This document shows, piece after piece, positions 9,085 to 17,847 of a DNA stretch of 64,000 bases (the stretch's first letter is position 1; the number at the start of each line of letters is the position of its first letter). A program made the translations under genes and the position numbers. Under the pieces are notes generated by a model that was given only the letters and a program-made list of their open reading frames with translations, was not told the DNA's origin and did not search any database. Source of the stretch: Coccinella septempunctata (lineage: Eukaryota; Arthropoda; Insecta; Coleoptera; Coccinellidae); contig NC_058191.1 in the NCBI RefSeq assembly GCF_907165205.1, positions 17,610,501-17,674,500 on the forward strand, given 5' to 3'.

Positions 9085-9130
9085 TGTTTGACCTTATTTT
9101 CACTAATAAGGTCAAACAATGTTTGACCTT
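9084..9130. repeat. Perfect inverted repeat at the H1 start / LINE target site
   Basis: TTGTTTGACCTTATT (9084-9098) and AATAAGGTCAAACAA (9105-9119) are perfect 15-bp arms around a 6-nt loop, TTCACT. A partial third copy of the leader (GTTTGACCTT) follows at 9121-9130. The unmodified leader elsewhere has a single TTGTTTGACCTTAAC. This copy has therefore gained about 36 bp by inverted duplication at exactly the site where LINEs inserted in other copies. Confidence 0.85.
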
Positions 9131-9500
9131 AACACTTTGGATTTCTTCATATAGTGGGACCGATATTAGCCAAGTTGACGAAAGTTTTACGGGCGAATGG
9201 TTGGTAAATTATTGCTTAAGACTTGAAATTGAAAGTTTCCTGCGCAATCTCGAGGATTTTAAAGTTTTTTATTTGTACCAATTATTGGGTTCATCATTGC
9301 ATCGTATTTCGGACGAATGCGATATGGAAAATAGGCCGATATGTCATTTTTGACGGACCGAAACGATTCTTCCCAGACTTGCCGAAGTCGCTCTTGTCAA
9401 GGTTCATGGATATTCTTGTCATAAGTTATTATTCCGAAAGTTGAGTCTCCTGGATCGAACAATTCATGATTAATAGAACTTATTCTTTTATTCATTGACC
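9131..9500 (-). pseudogene. Histone H1 5' flank (copy 3, reverse)
   Basis: Full-length H1 upstream flank on the minus strand, from the leader to the distal CTTGATCGAAC-type end (here CTGGATCGAACAATTC). It contains the CCAATAATTGG dyad and an A/T stretch (GTACAAATAAAAAAC) that could belong to the H1 promoter. I see no firm TATA box. It is flanked distally by the diverged satellite monomer, as in all other copies. Confidence 0.75.
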
Positions 9501-9945
9501 ATCAAAATTCGATCCAAATCTCGAAACTCTACACAATTTTTGAACTGAGATATACGTATTGAGTTTCATTCAGTTCGATAATTTTGATAGGAATTAAGAT
9601 TTCTGTGGTCAATTCGGCAAAGTGTGATATGAATTTCTCAAAAACCGTTTGATCATTTCGACCCAAATCTTGAAACTTCACATAGTTTTCGAATTGGGAT
9701 GCACATGTTGAATTTCATATCGATAGTTCTGATAGGAATTGAGATTTCAGAGGTCAATTCGGCAAAGTGTGATATCAATTTCCCATAAACTGTTGGATCA
9801 ATTCGAGCCAAATTTTGAAACTATACATAGTTTTCGAATTGAGGTGCATATTGAGATGCATGCGAAAACTATGTGCAGTTTCAAGATTTGGTTCGAATTA
9901 ATCCAATAGTTCCTTAGGAATTGAAATGATATTTTGACGAATCGA
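9501..9945. repeat. Satellite, F then R
   Basis: Same layout as 8093-8525: diverged border monomer, two F monomers, and a turnaround near 9845-9862 through TTGAGGTGCATATTGAGATG. It is a second copy of the module's satellite part and lies 1.4 kb from the first. Confidence 0.85.
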
Positions 9946-10400
9946 CTACTACTCCGGTTAGCGCATCCACCATTTCGGTTGGTGCAATAAAAGATATTTT
10001 TCGGAATGGTATCATTTTAATAATCGGTAATTTTTTTTTTTCGGTAATTCTAATCCATTTTCACCTTCTACTTCGGTAGGGGCGGCAACGATGTGAGCGG
10101 CGACGGTTCTGACGGTGTTGGCGGTACGGCAAGCCTCAGTCGGAGGTCCGGCAGTATGGCCTCTTTCCTGCTCCCTGGAGTTGCGGTCGGTCCTGAGGCA
10201 GTTCTGGCGGTCATTGATCCCCTATCTCTAACGCAACACACCCTGGAAAAGACCCCCACACGGCCGCACCTGGAACAGAACTTCGTCCTTTCCCCTCGGC
10301 AGTCCTCCCTGTGGTGGCCTTCATTGCCACACCGCCAGCAACTGTGGGGGCCTAACCCCAGGTAGAACTGAAGTCCACAGGTCCCCACGGTCCTTTCGAA
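9946..10400 (-). pseudogene. Gag zinc-knuckle module (copy 3, reverse)
   Basis: Same fragment as 8526-8980, with the knuckles CWRCGNEGHHREDC and FCSRCGRVGVFSRVC. Several substitutions are private to this copy (for example TGATC for TGGTC near 10214), so it is one of the more diverged members. The AT-rich tail lies at 9946-10066. Confidence 0.65.
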
Positions 10401-10740
10401 CTGAAATACAACATGTGCATCTCAATTCGAAAACTGTGTACATACACCAGTGGCGGGCGTGGTTGCCTGTCGCACTTGAGACTCGGAGGCTGAAAATGAC
10501 ATTGTTTGACCTTAACACTTTGGATTTCTTCAAATAGTGGGACCGATATTAGCCAAGTTGACGGAAATTTTACGGGCGAATGGTTGGTAAATTATTGCTA
10601 AGTTTTTTATTTGTACCAATTATTGGGTTCATCATTGCATCGTATTTCGGACGAATGCGATATGGAAAATAGGCCGATATGTCATTTTTGACGGACCGAA
10701 ACAATTCTTCCCAGACTTGCCGAAGTCGCTCTTGTCAAGG
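10401..10740 (-). pseudogene. H1 first codons and truncated 5' flank (copy 4)
   Basis: A satellite scrap lies at 10401-10440. About 18 H1 codons follow, with the start at 10502-10500, then the proximal 5' flank. An internal deletion removes about 45 bp after TTATTGCTAAG, where other copies read GACTTGAAATTG or similar. The flank ends at CTCTTGTCAAGG at about 10740, where unrelated DNA begins. Confidence 0.75.
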
Positions 10741-10880
10741 TATCCATATACAGGGTGTGGCGTAATGAATGGATAATATTGAGCCTGGGGGTAGAGGACT
10801 CTATGGCGTTTCAGAAAAATATATTTTACGTTCAGTAAAAGGGCCTTGGTTTTCGAGATATTGGAGATTTTCGAAAATTC
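10741..10880. other. Unidentified dispersed-repeat-like fragment
   Basis: About 140 bp with no match elsewhere in the window. It begins TATCCATATACAGGGTGTGG and includes a stretch like TTTTCGAGATATTGGAG. The ACAGGGTGT start resembles the ends of dispersed repeats I associate with insect genomes, but I cannot name a family. It lies between the H1 flank and an inverted LINE fragment. Confidence 0.35.
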
Positions 10881-11430
10881 AAGAGAATTACACCCGTTTA
10901 TGTTCCAGGAGACTATTTTAAGGGAATTTTTCCTAGTTGTATGTTCCATTATTTCAGTTTACTGAACATTCCTTGGAGTTTTTTCTCCATCTCTCTTTCA
11001 ATTTTCAACATGATTTTGTTGAAAATTTTTTCAGTAAAAGTGTCTAAATCGTCGGCGGATTCAGAGACTTTTCTGTTTTCTTTTGTTTTGTTGATCGTAG
11101 GTTTAGCTTGGGGCATTTTCGAGGTCTCCTTCTTCTGTACTGGTTTGGGTACTTCTTTTTTCTTGTCGTCTACTTTGGAGGGGGTGGGCTTCTTTTTCTC
11201 CTGGACTTTTAGAGGAAGTCCATTGAAGCATTGGCTTGGATTTTCTGCCCTTCTTTTTGATTCCACTACAATGCAGAGATTGTAGAGGCGTCTTATTTCG
11301 AAAATCTCCTTTCTCTGAGTTTTTACCAGGTATAAGGGTATAAACTTTTTGGTTTTATTGGATGTCATTCTGGACACCTCGGCGTCATGGATTCCTTGGA
11401 TCTTTAGATCATTTTTTATTAAATCCATTC
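10881..11430 (-). pseudogene. LINE ORF1 (knuckles deleted) and start of ORF2
   Basis: On the minus strand the frame reads MDLIKNDLKIQGIHDAEVSR, later FIPLYLVKTQRKEI, then ESKRRAENPSQCF fused to NGLPLKVQEKKKP, and ends at GMFSKLK. Compared with the copy at 17.85-18.4 kb, an in-frame deletion of roughly 235 bp removes all three zinc knuckles. The ORF1 stop and ORF2 start overlap as TAATG at 10951-10947. ORF2 begins MEHTTRKNSLKIVSWNINGC, the first endonuclease motif, and is then cut at about 10880. The ORF1 5' end breaks at 11428, close to the break at 18541. Confidence 0.8.
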
Positions 11431-11757
11431 TTCCAACGGAAGAAGCTAGAAGGTCAAGAACCTACCACCGAAGACCTAGAGATCAGTTAAGGATTTAAAT
11501 GTAACCAAAGAAGAGCTTAACCTATAAAAGCTTTAGGCAGCATACAACTACCAACACGACTATGATCTTGTGAGAGTCCAGAAACCATAAGAGTCAACTG
11601 GTTAATAGGCAAAATGCCCGGAACCTATGAAGAAGCAGTTAAGGGTTTTTAGTGGGTCTCGAGCTCAGAGAGTGAGAATCCCCATACTGTGCCCCCTCAG
11701 CAGAGGGTGTGTCTGTTTGCAGATTTTCCCCCTGCTACACCAAAAAAAAAAAAAAAA
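11431..11757 (+). mobile_element. LINE-C-type 3' end with A-tail
   Basis: The plus strand carries the last codons of LINE-C ORF2 (around GAAGAAGCTAGAAGGTCAAG), the 3' UTR and an A-run at about 11742-11759. It abuts the opposite-strand ORF1 fragment head to head. The A-tail joins directly to GGTCAAACAATG, the H1 leader and start codon. That is the same nucleotide joint as in LINE-C and LINE-D at 20.77 and 23.2 kb. It differs from those by scattered substitutions and small indels. Confidence 0.8.
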
Positions 11758-11872
11758 AAGGTCAAACAATGTCATTTTCAGCCTCCGAGTCTCAAGTGCG
11801 ACAGGCAACCACGCCCGCCACTGGTGTATGTAGACAGTTTTCGAATTGAGATGCACATGTTGAATTTCAGTT
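11758..11872 (+). pseudogene. H1 first codons and satellite scrap (copy 5)
   Basis: The H1 start codon is at 11769-11771, preceded by only GGTCAAACA before the LINE A-tail. About 18 codons follow (MSFSASESQVRQATTPATG), then the satellite scrap from about 11830. The entire H1 upstream flank has been displaced or lost at this copy. Confidence 0.75.
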
Positions 11873-12330
11873 CGAAAGGACCGTGGGGACCTGTGGACTT
11901 CAGTTCTACCTAGGGTTAGGCCCCCACAGTTGCTGGCGGTGTGGCAATGAAGGCCACCACAGGGAGGACTGCCGAGGGGAAAGGACGAAGTTCTGTTCCA
12001 GGTGCGGCCATGTGGGGGTCCTTTCCAGGGTGTGTTGCGTTAGAGATAGAGGACCAGGGACCGCCAGAACTGCCTCAGGACCGACCGCAACTCCAGGGAG
12101 CAGGACAGAGGCCATACTGCCGGACCTCCGCCTGAGGCCCGCCGTACCGCCAACACCGTCAGAACCGTCGCCGCCCACATCGTTGCCGCCCCTACCGAAG
12201 TAGAAGGTGAAAATGGATTAGAATTACCGAAAAAAAAATTACCGATTTTTAAAATGATACCGTTCCGAAAAATATCTTTTATTGCATCAACCGAAATGGT
12301 GGATGCGCTAAGCGGAGTAGTAGTCGATTC
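11873..12330 (+). pseudogene. Gag zinc-knuckle module (copy 4)
   Basis: Plus-strand copy with CWRCGNEGHHREDC and FCSRCGHVGVLSRVC. In this copy a His appears two residues before the place where Val replaces the canonical His. The AT-rich tail follows from 12204. The sequence is close to copy 1. Confidence 0.65.
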
Positions 12331-12755
12331 GTCAAAATATCATTTCAATTCCCTAGGAACTATTGGATCAATTCGAACCAAATCTTGAAACTGCACATAG
12401 TTTTCGCATGCATCTCAATATGCAACTCAATTCGAAAACTATGTATAGTTTCAAAATTTGGCTCGAATTGATCCAACAGTTTATGGGAAATTGATATCAC
12501 CCTTTGCCGAATTGACCTAGGAAATCTCAATTCCTATCAGAACTATCGATATGAAATTCAACATGTGCATCTCAATTCGAAAACTATGTGAAGTTTCAAG
12601 ATTTGGGTCGAAATGATCAAACGGTTTTTGAGAAATTCATATCACACTTTGCCGAATTGACCACAGAAATCTTAATTCCTATCTGAATTATCGAACTGAA
12701 TGAAACTCAATACGTATATCTCAGTTCAAAAATTGTGTAGAGTTTCGAGATTTGG
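12331..12755. repeat. Satellite, F then R
   Basis: It runs from a type-B partial monomer through the turnaround at about 12405-12435 (TTTTCGCATGCATCTC) to two R monomers and the diverged H1-border monomer. This mirrors 8093-8525 in reverse. Confidence 0.85.
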
Positions 12756-12856
12756 ATCGAATTTTGATGGTCAATGAATAAAAGATTAAGTTCTATTTAT
12801 CATGAATTGTTCGATCAAGGAGACTCAACTTTCGGAATAATAACTTATGACAAGGA
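12756..12856 (+). pseudogene. H1 distal 5' flank scrap
   Basis: About 100 bp of distal H1 flank (GATGGTCAATGAATAAAAG, then CTTTCGGAATAATAACTTATG). It breaks after GACAAG at about 12855, where the RTE/CR1-like LINE begins. This is within 30 bp of the equivalent breakpoints at 7975 and 10740. Confidence 0.75.
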
Positions 12857-14124
12857 TTTATACAGCCTTCATCGATTTAAGCAAGGCATTCGACTCGGTG
12901 AATCGGAGAGCGCTCTGGAAAATCATGGCACGTCTAGGAGTACACGAAAAATTCCTAGCAGTGTGTAAAAGCCTTCATACCAACAACACCGCTAGAATAC
13001 AGCATAATGGCTCTACAACAGACCATTTCTCAACCAACTCTGGAATAAAACAAGGCTGCGTATTAGCGCCTTTGCTGTTCAATATTTTCGCCATAGCTGT
13101 ATCGATAATTGCTGACATGAGCATGCCCGTAAGAGGTGTTGGGATAAGATTCAGATTTGATGGAGGCCTGTTCAACCTGAAGCGCCTCAGAGCAAAAACT
13201 CGTACCAAGTTTATCACGGAACTTCAATATGCAGACGACTGTTCACTCATCGCTAGCAGCTCAGAGGATCTACAGATAATGATGGACACCTATAAACATA
13301 TATACGAAGCTTTAGGCCTTAGACTCAATATTGACAAGACCAAAATCCTGGTAAGTCCGCCAGAAAGCCTTCAAACAGATATCAGCCTGGACAATGAAAC
13401 TCTAGAACAGGTCGAGCAGTTCAAATACTTGGGAAGCTTCATAAATACTAGGGCTAACCTTGACACGGAAATACACAACCGTATCAATTCGGCATCACGG
13501 GCATTCTGGAAGCTGAAGGACAGAGTGTTCCAAAATCACGACCTCAATCTGAAGACCAAGACAGCTGTTTACAGAGCAGTGGTCCTCCCAACGCTTCTTT
13601 ACGGAAGCGAAAGCTGGACTCCCTACAGGCGACATATTAAACAGCTTGAACAGACGCAGCAACGTCATCTAAGACAGATAATGCACATCAGATGGTTCCA
13701 CAAAGTTTCGAATGCAGAAGTCTTGCAGCGCGCGAGTTGTACTACAATTGAGACTCAAGTAACGAGGGCCCGACTCAGATGGAGCGGCCACATTCTGAGG
13801 ATGCAAGACACAAGACTCCCCAAAATAGCTCTATACGGCGAACTCACTGAGGGAGCTCGGAAACCAGGAGGCCAGTATAAGCGGTTTAAGGATACACTAC
13901 ATCAATCCCTAAAATCAGTTAATGCTAATCATAACTGGGAACAACTAGCGTTAGACAGGTCACAGTGGAGGTCTTTGGTCCACAGTTATAATGGAGAATC
14001 GAGAAGGATACAGCGGCGGCCAGATCTGGTTGGAGACTATCCATGCCCTGAGTGTGGAAGGATCTGCAGGTCACACTTGGGTCTCTTTAGTCATAGGAGG
14101 GCACACAGTCGCAACAAGCACTAA
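12847..14124 (+). CDS. LINE reverse transcriptase C-terminal part with C2H2 finger
   Basis: A 425-codon uninterrupted frame. The ATG and next codon or two come from the H1 flank, so the true N-terminus (endonuclease and RT motifs before A) is missing. Visible motifs are AFIDLSKAFDSVN (7-19, motif A), GIKQGCVLAPLLFNIF (66-81, motif B), YADD (128-131, catalytic) and FKYLGSF (192-198). A long C-terminal region follows (RLRWSGHILRMQDTRLPK). The end is a CX2CX12HX3H finger, with C400, C403, H416 and H420, that may bind nucleic acid. All visible catalytic residues are intact. Lack of the 5' half should make it inactive. The undamaged frame suggests the youngest insertion in the mosaic. Confidence 0.8.
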   Translation: MTRIYTAFIDLSKAFDSVNRRALWKIMARLGVHEKFLAVCKSLHTNNTARIQHNGSTTDHFSTNSGIKQGCVLAPLLFNIFAIAVSIIADMSMPVRGVGIRFRFDGGLFNLKRLRAKTRTKFITELQYADDCSLIASSSEDLQIMMDTYKHIYEALGLRLNIDKTKILVSPPESLQTDISLDNETLEQVEQFKYLGSFINTRANLDTEIHNRINSASRAFWKLKDRVFQNHDLNLKTKTAVYRAVVLPTLLYGSESWTPYRRHIKQLEQTQQRHLRQIMHIRWFHKVSNAEVLQRASCTTIETQVTRARLRWSGHILRMQDTRLPKIALYGELTEGARKPGGQYKRFKDTLHQSLKSVNANHNWEQLALDRSQWRSLVHSYNGESRRIQRRPDLVGDYPCPECGRICRSHLGLFSHRRAHSRNKH

Positions 14125-14226
14125 GAAGTAACAAGTCTGTTCGAATTTTTTTTTTCTTTTTTTTTTGTCTTCTTTTTGTAGATTTATTCCCGTTAACGGG
14201 ATACAGCAATGAATGAATGAAATGAA
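12857..14226 (+). mobile_element. RTE/CR1-like LINE, 5' truncated
   Basis: A 1.37-kb LINE 3' part inserted in the H1-flank/satellite mosaic. It comprises the RT from motif A onward, a T-rich 3' UTR, a perfect palindrome CCCGTTAACGGG (14189-14200) and a TGAA-type short-repeat tail (14208-14226). Its tail is not poly(A), unlike the jockey-type LINEs here. A hairpin plus short-repeat tail is typical of some RTE- and CR1-group elements. I assign only 'RTE/CR1-like'. The 5' break lies in the H1 flank and the 3' side is satellite, so no target duplication can be recognised. Confidence 0.75.
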
Positions 14227-14950
14227 TATCAATTTCCCAGAAACTGTTAGATCAATTCGAGCCAAAACTTGAAACTATATATAGTTGTCGAATTGAGAAT
14301 ATGTTGAATTTCAGTTCGTTGCTTCTGACAGATGTGGAGATTTCGTAGGTCGATTCGACAAAGTTTGATTTCAATTCCTAAGGAACTGTTTTATCAATTC
14401 GAACCAAATCTCTAAACTGTACACAGTTTTCGAATTGAAATTCACATGTTGAATTTCAGTTCGATAGTTTGAGGAATTGATATTTTTGTGGTCTATTCGG
14501 CAAAGTGTGTTATGAATTTCTCAATAACCGTTTGATCAATTCGACCCAAATTTTGAAACTGCACATAGTTTTCGAATTGAGATTCACATGTTGAATTTCA
14601 GTTCGATAGGTCAGATAGGAATAAAGATTTCAGCGGTCAATTCGGCAAAGTGTGATATCGATTTCTCAAAAACTGTTGGATCAATTCGAGCCAAATCTTG
14701 AAACTGTATATAGTTTTCAAATTGAGGTGCATATGTTGAATTTCAGGTCGTTGCTTCTTGTAGAAATGGAAATTTCTGAGGTCGATTCGAAAAAGTTCGA
14801 TTTCAATTTCTGAGGAACTATTGCATCAATTCGACCCAAATCTCGAAACTGTACACAGTTTTCGAAGTGATGTGCACGTGTTGAATTTCAGTTCGATAGT
14901 TGAGATAGGAATTGAGATTTCAGTGGTCAATTCGGCAGAGTATGATATGA
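14227..14950 (+). repeat. Diverged satellite, F orientation
   Basis: About five monomers in F orientation. They are more diverged than the main array: several have TTCGTTGCTTCTGACAG or TTCTTGTAG in place of the TTCGATAGTTCTGATAG segment. The same variant recurs near 28725, suggesting an older subfamily at the array edges. Confidence 0.85.
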
Positions 14951-15016
14951 ATGAATATTTAACAGGGTACTAACAAACCGTTGTTTACTGTTTGATTAAC
15001 GTGTGACATTTTAAGG
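14951..15016. other. Short unassigned segment
   Basis: About 65 bp between satellite and the longer Gag fragment (TTTAACAGGGTACTAACAAA, then GATTAACGTGTGACATTTT). No frame or repeat is recognisable. It may be upstream retroelement DNA. Confidence 0.35.
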
Positions 15017-15475
15017 ATGAAACGTTATTCAATGGGCCGACCGTTAGGGTTCAGAGAGCCGACCCTACCGTCCGGACCGCCTTCTCCCGCAGGACTATTG
15101 GGTCGACTCTCAGTCTGTCGGCAGACTGGGAGGTGCCAGATAGAAGGAGAGAGGCCGGGACCAACACGGAACCGCCAGCCACCAGGACCGTGGGAACCTG
15201 TGGACTTCATGTCTACCTGGGGTTAGGCCCCCACAGTTGCTGGCGGTGTGGCAATGAAGGCCACCGCAGGAAGGACTACCGAGGGGCAAGGACGAAGTTC
15301 TGTTCCAGGTGCGGCCGTGTGGAGGTCCTTTCCAGGGTGTGTTGCGTTAGAGATAGGGGACCAGGGACCGCCAGAACTGCCTCAGGGCCGACCGCAACTC
15401 CAGGGAGCAGGACAGAGGCCATACTGCCGGACCTTCGACTGAGGCCCGCCGTACCGCTAACACCGTCAGAACCGT
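15017..15475 (+). pseudogene. Longer Gag fragment with more upstream sequence (copy 5)
   Basis: This copy keeps about 180 bp upstream of the usual breakpoint. In the knuckle frame this reads ADPTVRTAFSRRTIG, STLSLSADWEVPDRRR, and EAGTNTEPPATRTVGTCG. The knuckles are CWRCGNEGHRRKDY, where the last Cys has become Tyr, and FCSRCGRVEVLSRVC. All other copies start abruptly near GGACCGTGGG, so this one shows what lay upstream before the module was cut. It lacks the AT-rich tail and joins directly to a reversed LINE ORF1 fragment at about 15475. Confidence 0.65.
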
Positions 15476-15655
15476 CGTCCTTAATCAACGCAATATCAGC
15501 GTCGGTTGGTAAATGCCTAATAACGGCATATATCTTCTTCTCCTCCTCCATTTGGTAGGTAAAAAATTCTTTATCATGCTGCTCGAAGAATGTAGTGATT
15601 TTTCTAAAATCATCTACGGTTGACGCGATGATTTTTATACCGTCTTAAACTGTAG
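15476..15655 (-). pseudogene. LINE ORF1 N-terminal fragment (reverse)
   Basis: Minus-strand counterpart of 7693-7872, reading FFTYQMEEEKKIYAVIRHLP and TDADIALIK before it breaks into the Gag fragment. As at 7.69 kb, it lies directly downstream of the LINE-B A-tail. The joint is therefore ancestral to both loci, and they are inverted duplicates. Confidence 0.75.
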
Positions 15656-15949
15656 TTTTTTTTTTATAGCAGGGGGAATCTGCGACCGTGAAAACACGGG
15701 GCTCTATCTCTCGCCCAGAGGAACCCATTTCTAGGGAACACTGTGGGGTTACTCACTCTCCTGAGTTCGCGACCCACTAAACCTAACCTGCTTTTTGTTG
15801 GTTCCGGGCATTTGCCAATAAACCATTTATCCCTTAATCGGTTGATTTCTTCTTGCACATTGTCGTGCTAGGGTTTTCATGTTCGTCCATTTCGGATATC
15901 TCTTCTTAGTATAGTTTTAATAAGTTGTCGTACTCATTTTAATCTCTCC
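15656..15949 (-). mobile_element. LINE-B 3' UTR and A-tail (copy b)
   Basis: The T-run at 15656-15665 is the A-tail. The 3' UTR extends to the ORF2 stop at 15952-15950. It is near-identical in reverse to 7400-7692. Confidence 0.8.
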
Positions 15950-17847
15950 TCAATTGATCTCTCGGTCTCTTTTGTAAATTCTCATTCTTCTTCTGTCTTC
16001 CTCCGGATCGTAGTCCACTAGTCTCCTGAGTTCTTCGTTTGGATGTTCCTTCGCTGTTTCGAATAACTTTTCAGCTTTCCTCTTCATAAATTCGGTGATG
16101 GTTTCCCACTCCAAATCTCGATATATCTGTTTGTTCCTGACAAACCAAGACGCATCTATGGCACATCGTAGTAGCTTGTTTTCTGTTGCCTGAATTCATT
16201 GTATATGGCTCTTTGCCGCGAATCCCCAAGCACCTGATCCATAAGTCAGTTGCGGTCTAGCAACGGCTTTGATTATTTTCAATTTTCTCTCATTTGACAT
16301 GTGGCTCTTTCTACCTATCAGCGGGTAGAGCATATTCATCGCTGCCTTGGTTTTGTCAACGGCTTGCTTGATATGGCTTCTCCATGTTAGACCTTTGTCT
16401 AGGGTGATACCTAAATATTTTGCTTCGTTTTTCCATTCGATTTCTTCTCCATCTACCTCTAGATTTGTTGTAGTTCTTAGTCTCCTCTTCTGCAGTAATA
16501 TCGCTTGGCTCTTTTGTCCGTTGAGTTTTATTTTCCATTTAATACACCAGTCATTTATTTCATCTATAGCTTCTTGTAATATTCCTTCTATAATTTCTGG
16601 CTTGCGATGTCGCATTGCGATTCCTGTGTCGTCGGCATATAGTGTCAGCATAGTCCTTGGAGATTTTGGTATATCGTGAATATATATGTTATACAGTAAT
16701 GGCCCAAGTACTGACCCTTGAGGCACCCCTGCTTCCATATATCTGGTTGTGGAGTTTTCTCCTTCCACTTTCACGTAGAATCTTCTGTTCTCCAAATAAT
16801 TCCTAATCAACTTGCACAGTTTCATTGAATATCCAGCATATCTCATTTTGTAAATCAATCCTTCATGCCATACTCTGTCGAATGCTCTGGCGACATCTAG
16901 TAGTACAAGACCGGTTGCTTGTTTATTTTGGAATCCTTCTGTTATGTATTCTGTGAGTCTCAGTAATTACTGTTCAGTTGAGTGGTCTCTTCTGAATCCG
17001 AATTGCTCTGCTGGAATGAGATTCAGATTCTCAGTTTCTTCTGTAAGCCTCCTAGCGATTACCCTTTCTACTACTTTTCCTAGGGCGGACAATAAACTTA
17101 TCGGCCTGTAGTTTTGGGGGAATTTTTTATCTTTGCCTGGTTTGTTGAACACTATGACTTCTGCAGTTTTCCACTTTTCCGGATAGTGTTCACTCCTCAT
17201 TATACCGTTTGCAATATTTGTGAGAGCAGCTATACCTTTTCTAGGTAATTTCTTCAACATAGCATTCGTTATTTTATCACTTCCGGGAGCTTTTCTATTT
17301 TTCAAGCTTCTGATTATCTCTTTTATTTCAAATGGAGAAGTTGGTTTTTCTATTTTGTCGTCTACTGGTGGTTCGTCCATTTCTTCTTCGTTGTTCTCTA
17401 CAGGATCTTCCAGCTCGTCATTATCGTCATCAGGTCTGTAATTTATTCTCGATTCTCTTTCTATCGAGTCCGCCAGTGCTTCTGCTTTATCGATATTCGT
17501 ATATGCCATTCCTCTTTCTCCGTGGAGAGGTGGTATTTTAGTCTTTTCTCTTCTCACACATTTTTGCATTTTCCATGAAGAATGATCGATAGTATTTAGT
17601 TCTTGAACTCTTTTGTTCCATCTATTTGTTCTCATGTCCTTCAGGGCATTTTTTAGAACTTGGCTGTGTCGGTTTAGATTTCTCTTATTTATATCTGTTT
17701 TGTTGAGCCTGTATGTTTTTCTTAGACTCCGATTTTCCCTGATGAGATCTTTGATTTCTCTGGGTGTATCACCGTGTGGATGTATCGGTGCTGGTCTCGT
17801 TATTTTCTTTGTGCTCTTTTTGAATTTTTCCTAGTTGTATGTTCCAT
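15950..17847 (-). pseudogene. LINE-B ORF2, endonuclease deleted, two nonsense codons (copy b)
   Basis: ORF2 starts at 17847-17845 (MEHTTRKNS). It then jumps to a segment far inside the protein (KKSTKKITRPAP), out of frame, so nearly the whole APE endonuclease is deleted. The RT follows: NKPGKDKKFPQNYRPISLLS, a motif A region ending ARAFDRVWHEGLIYK, AGVPQGSVLGPLLYNIY (motif B) and LYADDTGIAM (motif C, intact). An in-frame TAA lies at 16969-16967, inside TEQ-stop-LLRL, where the relative at 22.0 kb has Gln. A second nonsense codon follows KSHIQ at 16198-16196. The remaining C-terminus ends at 15950. The copy is dead. Confidence 0.85.

Noticed and set aside
12975..14265. Minus-strand frames opposite the RTE/CR1-like RT
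   Set aside because: Shadows of the RT frame. The motif-bearing frame is on the plus strand.
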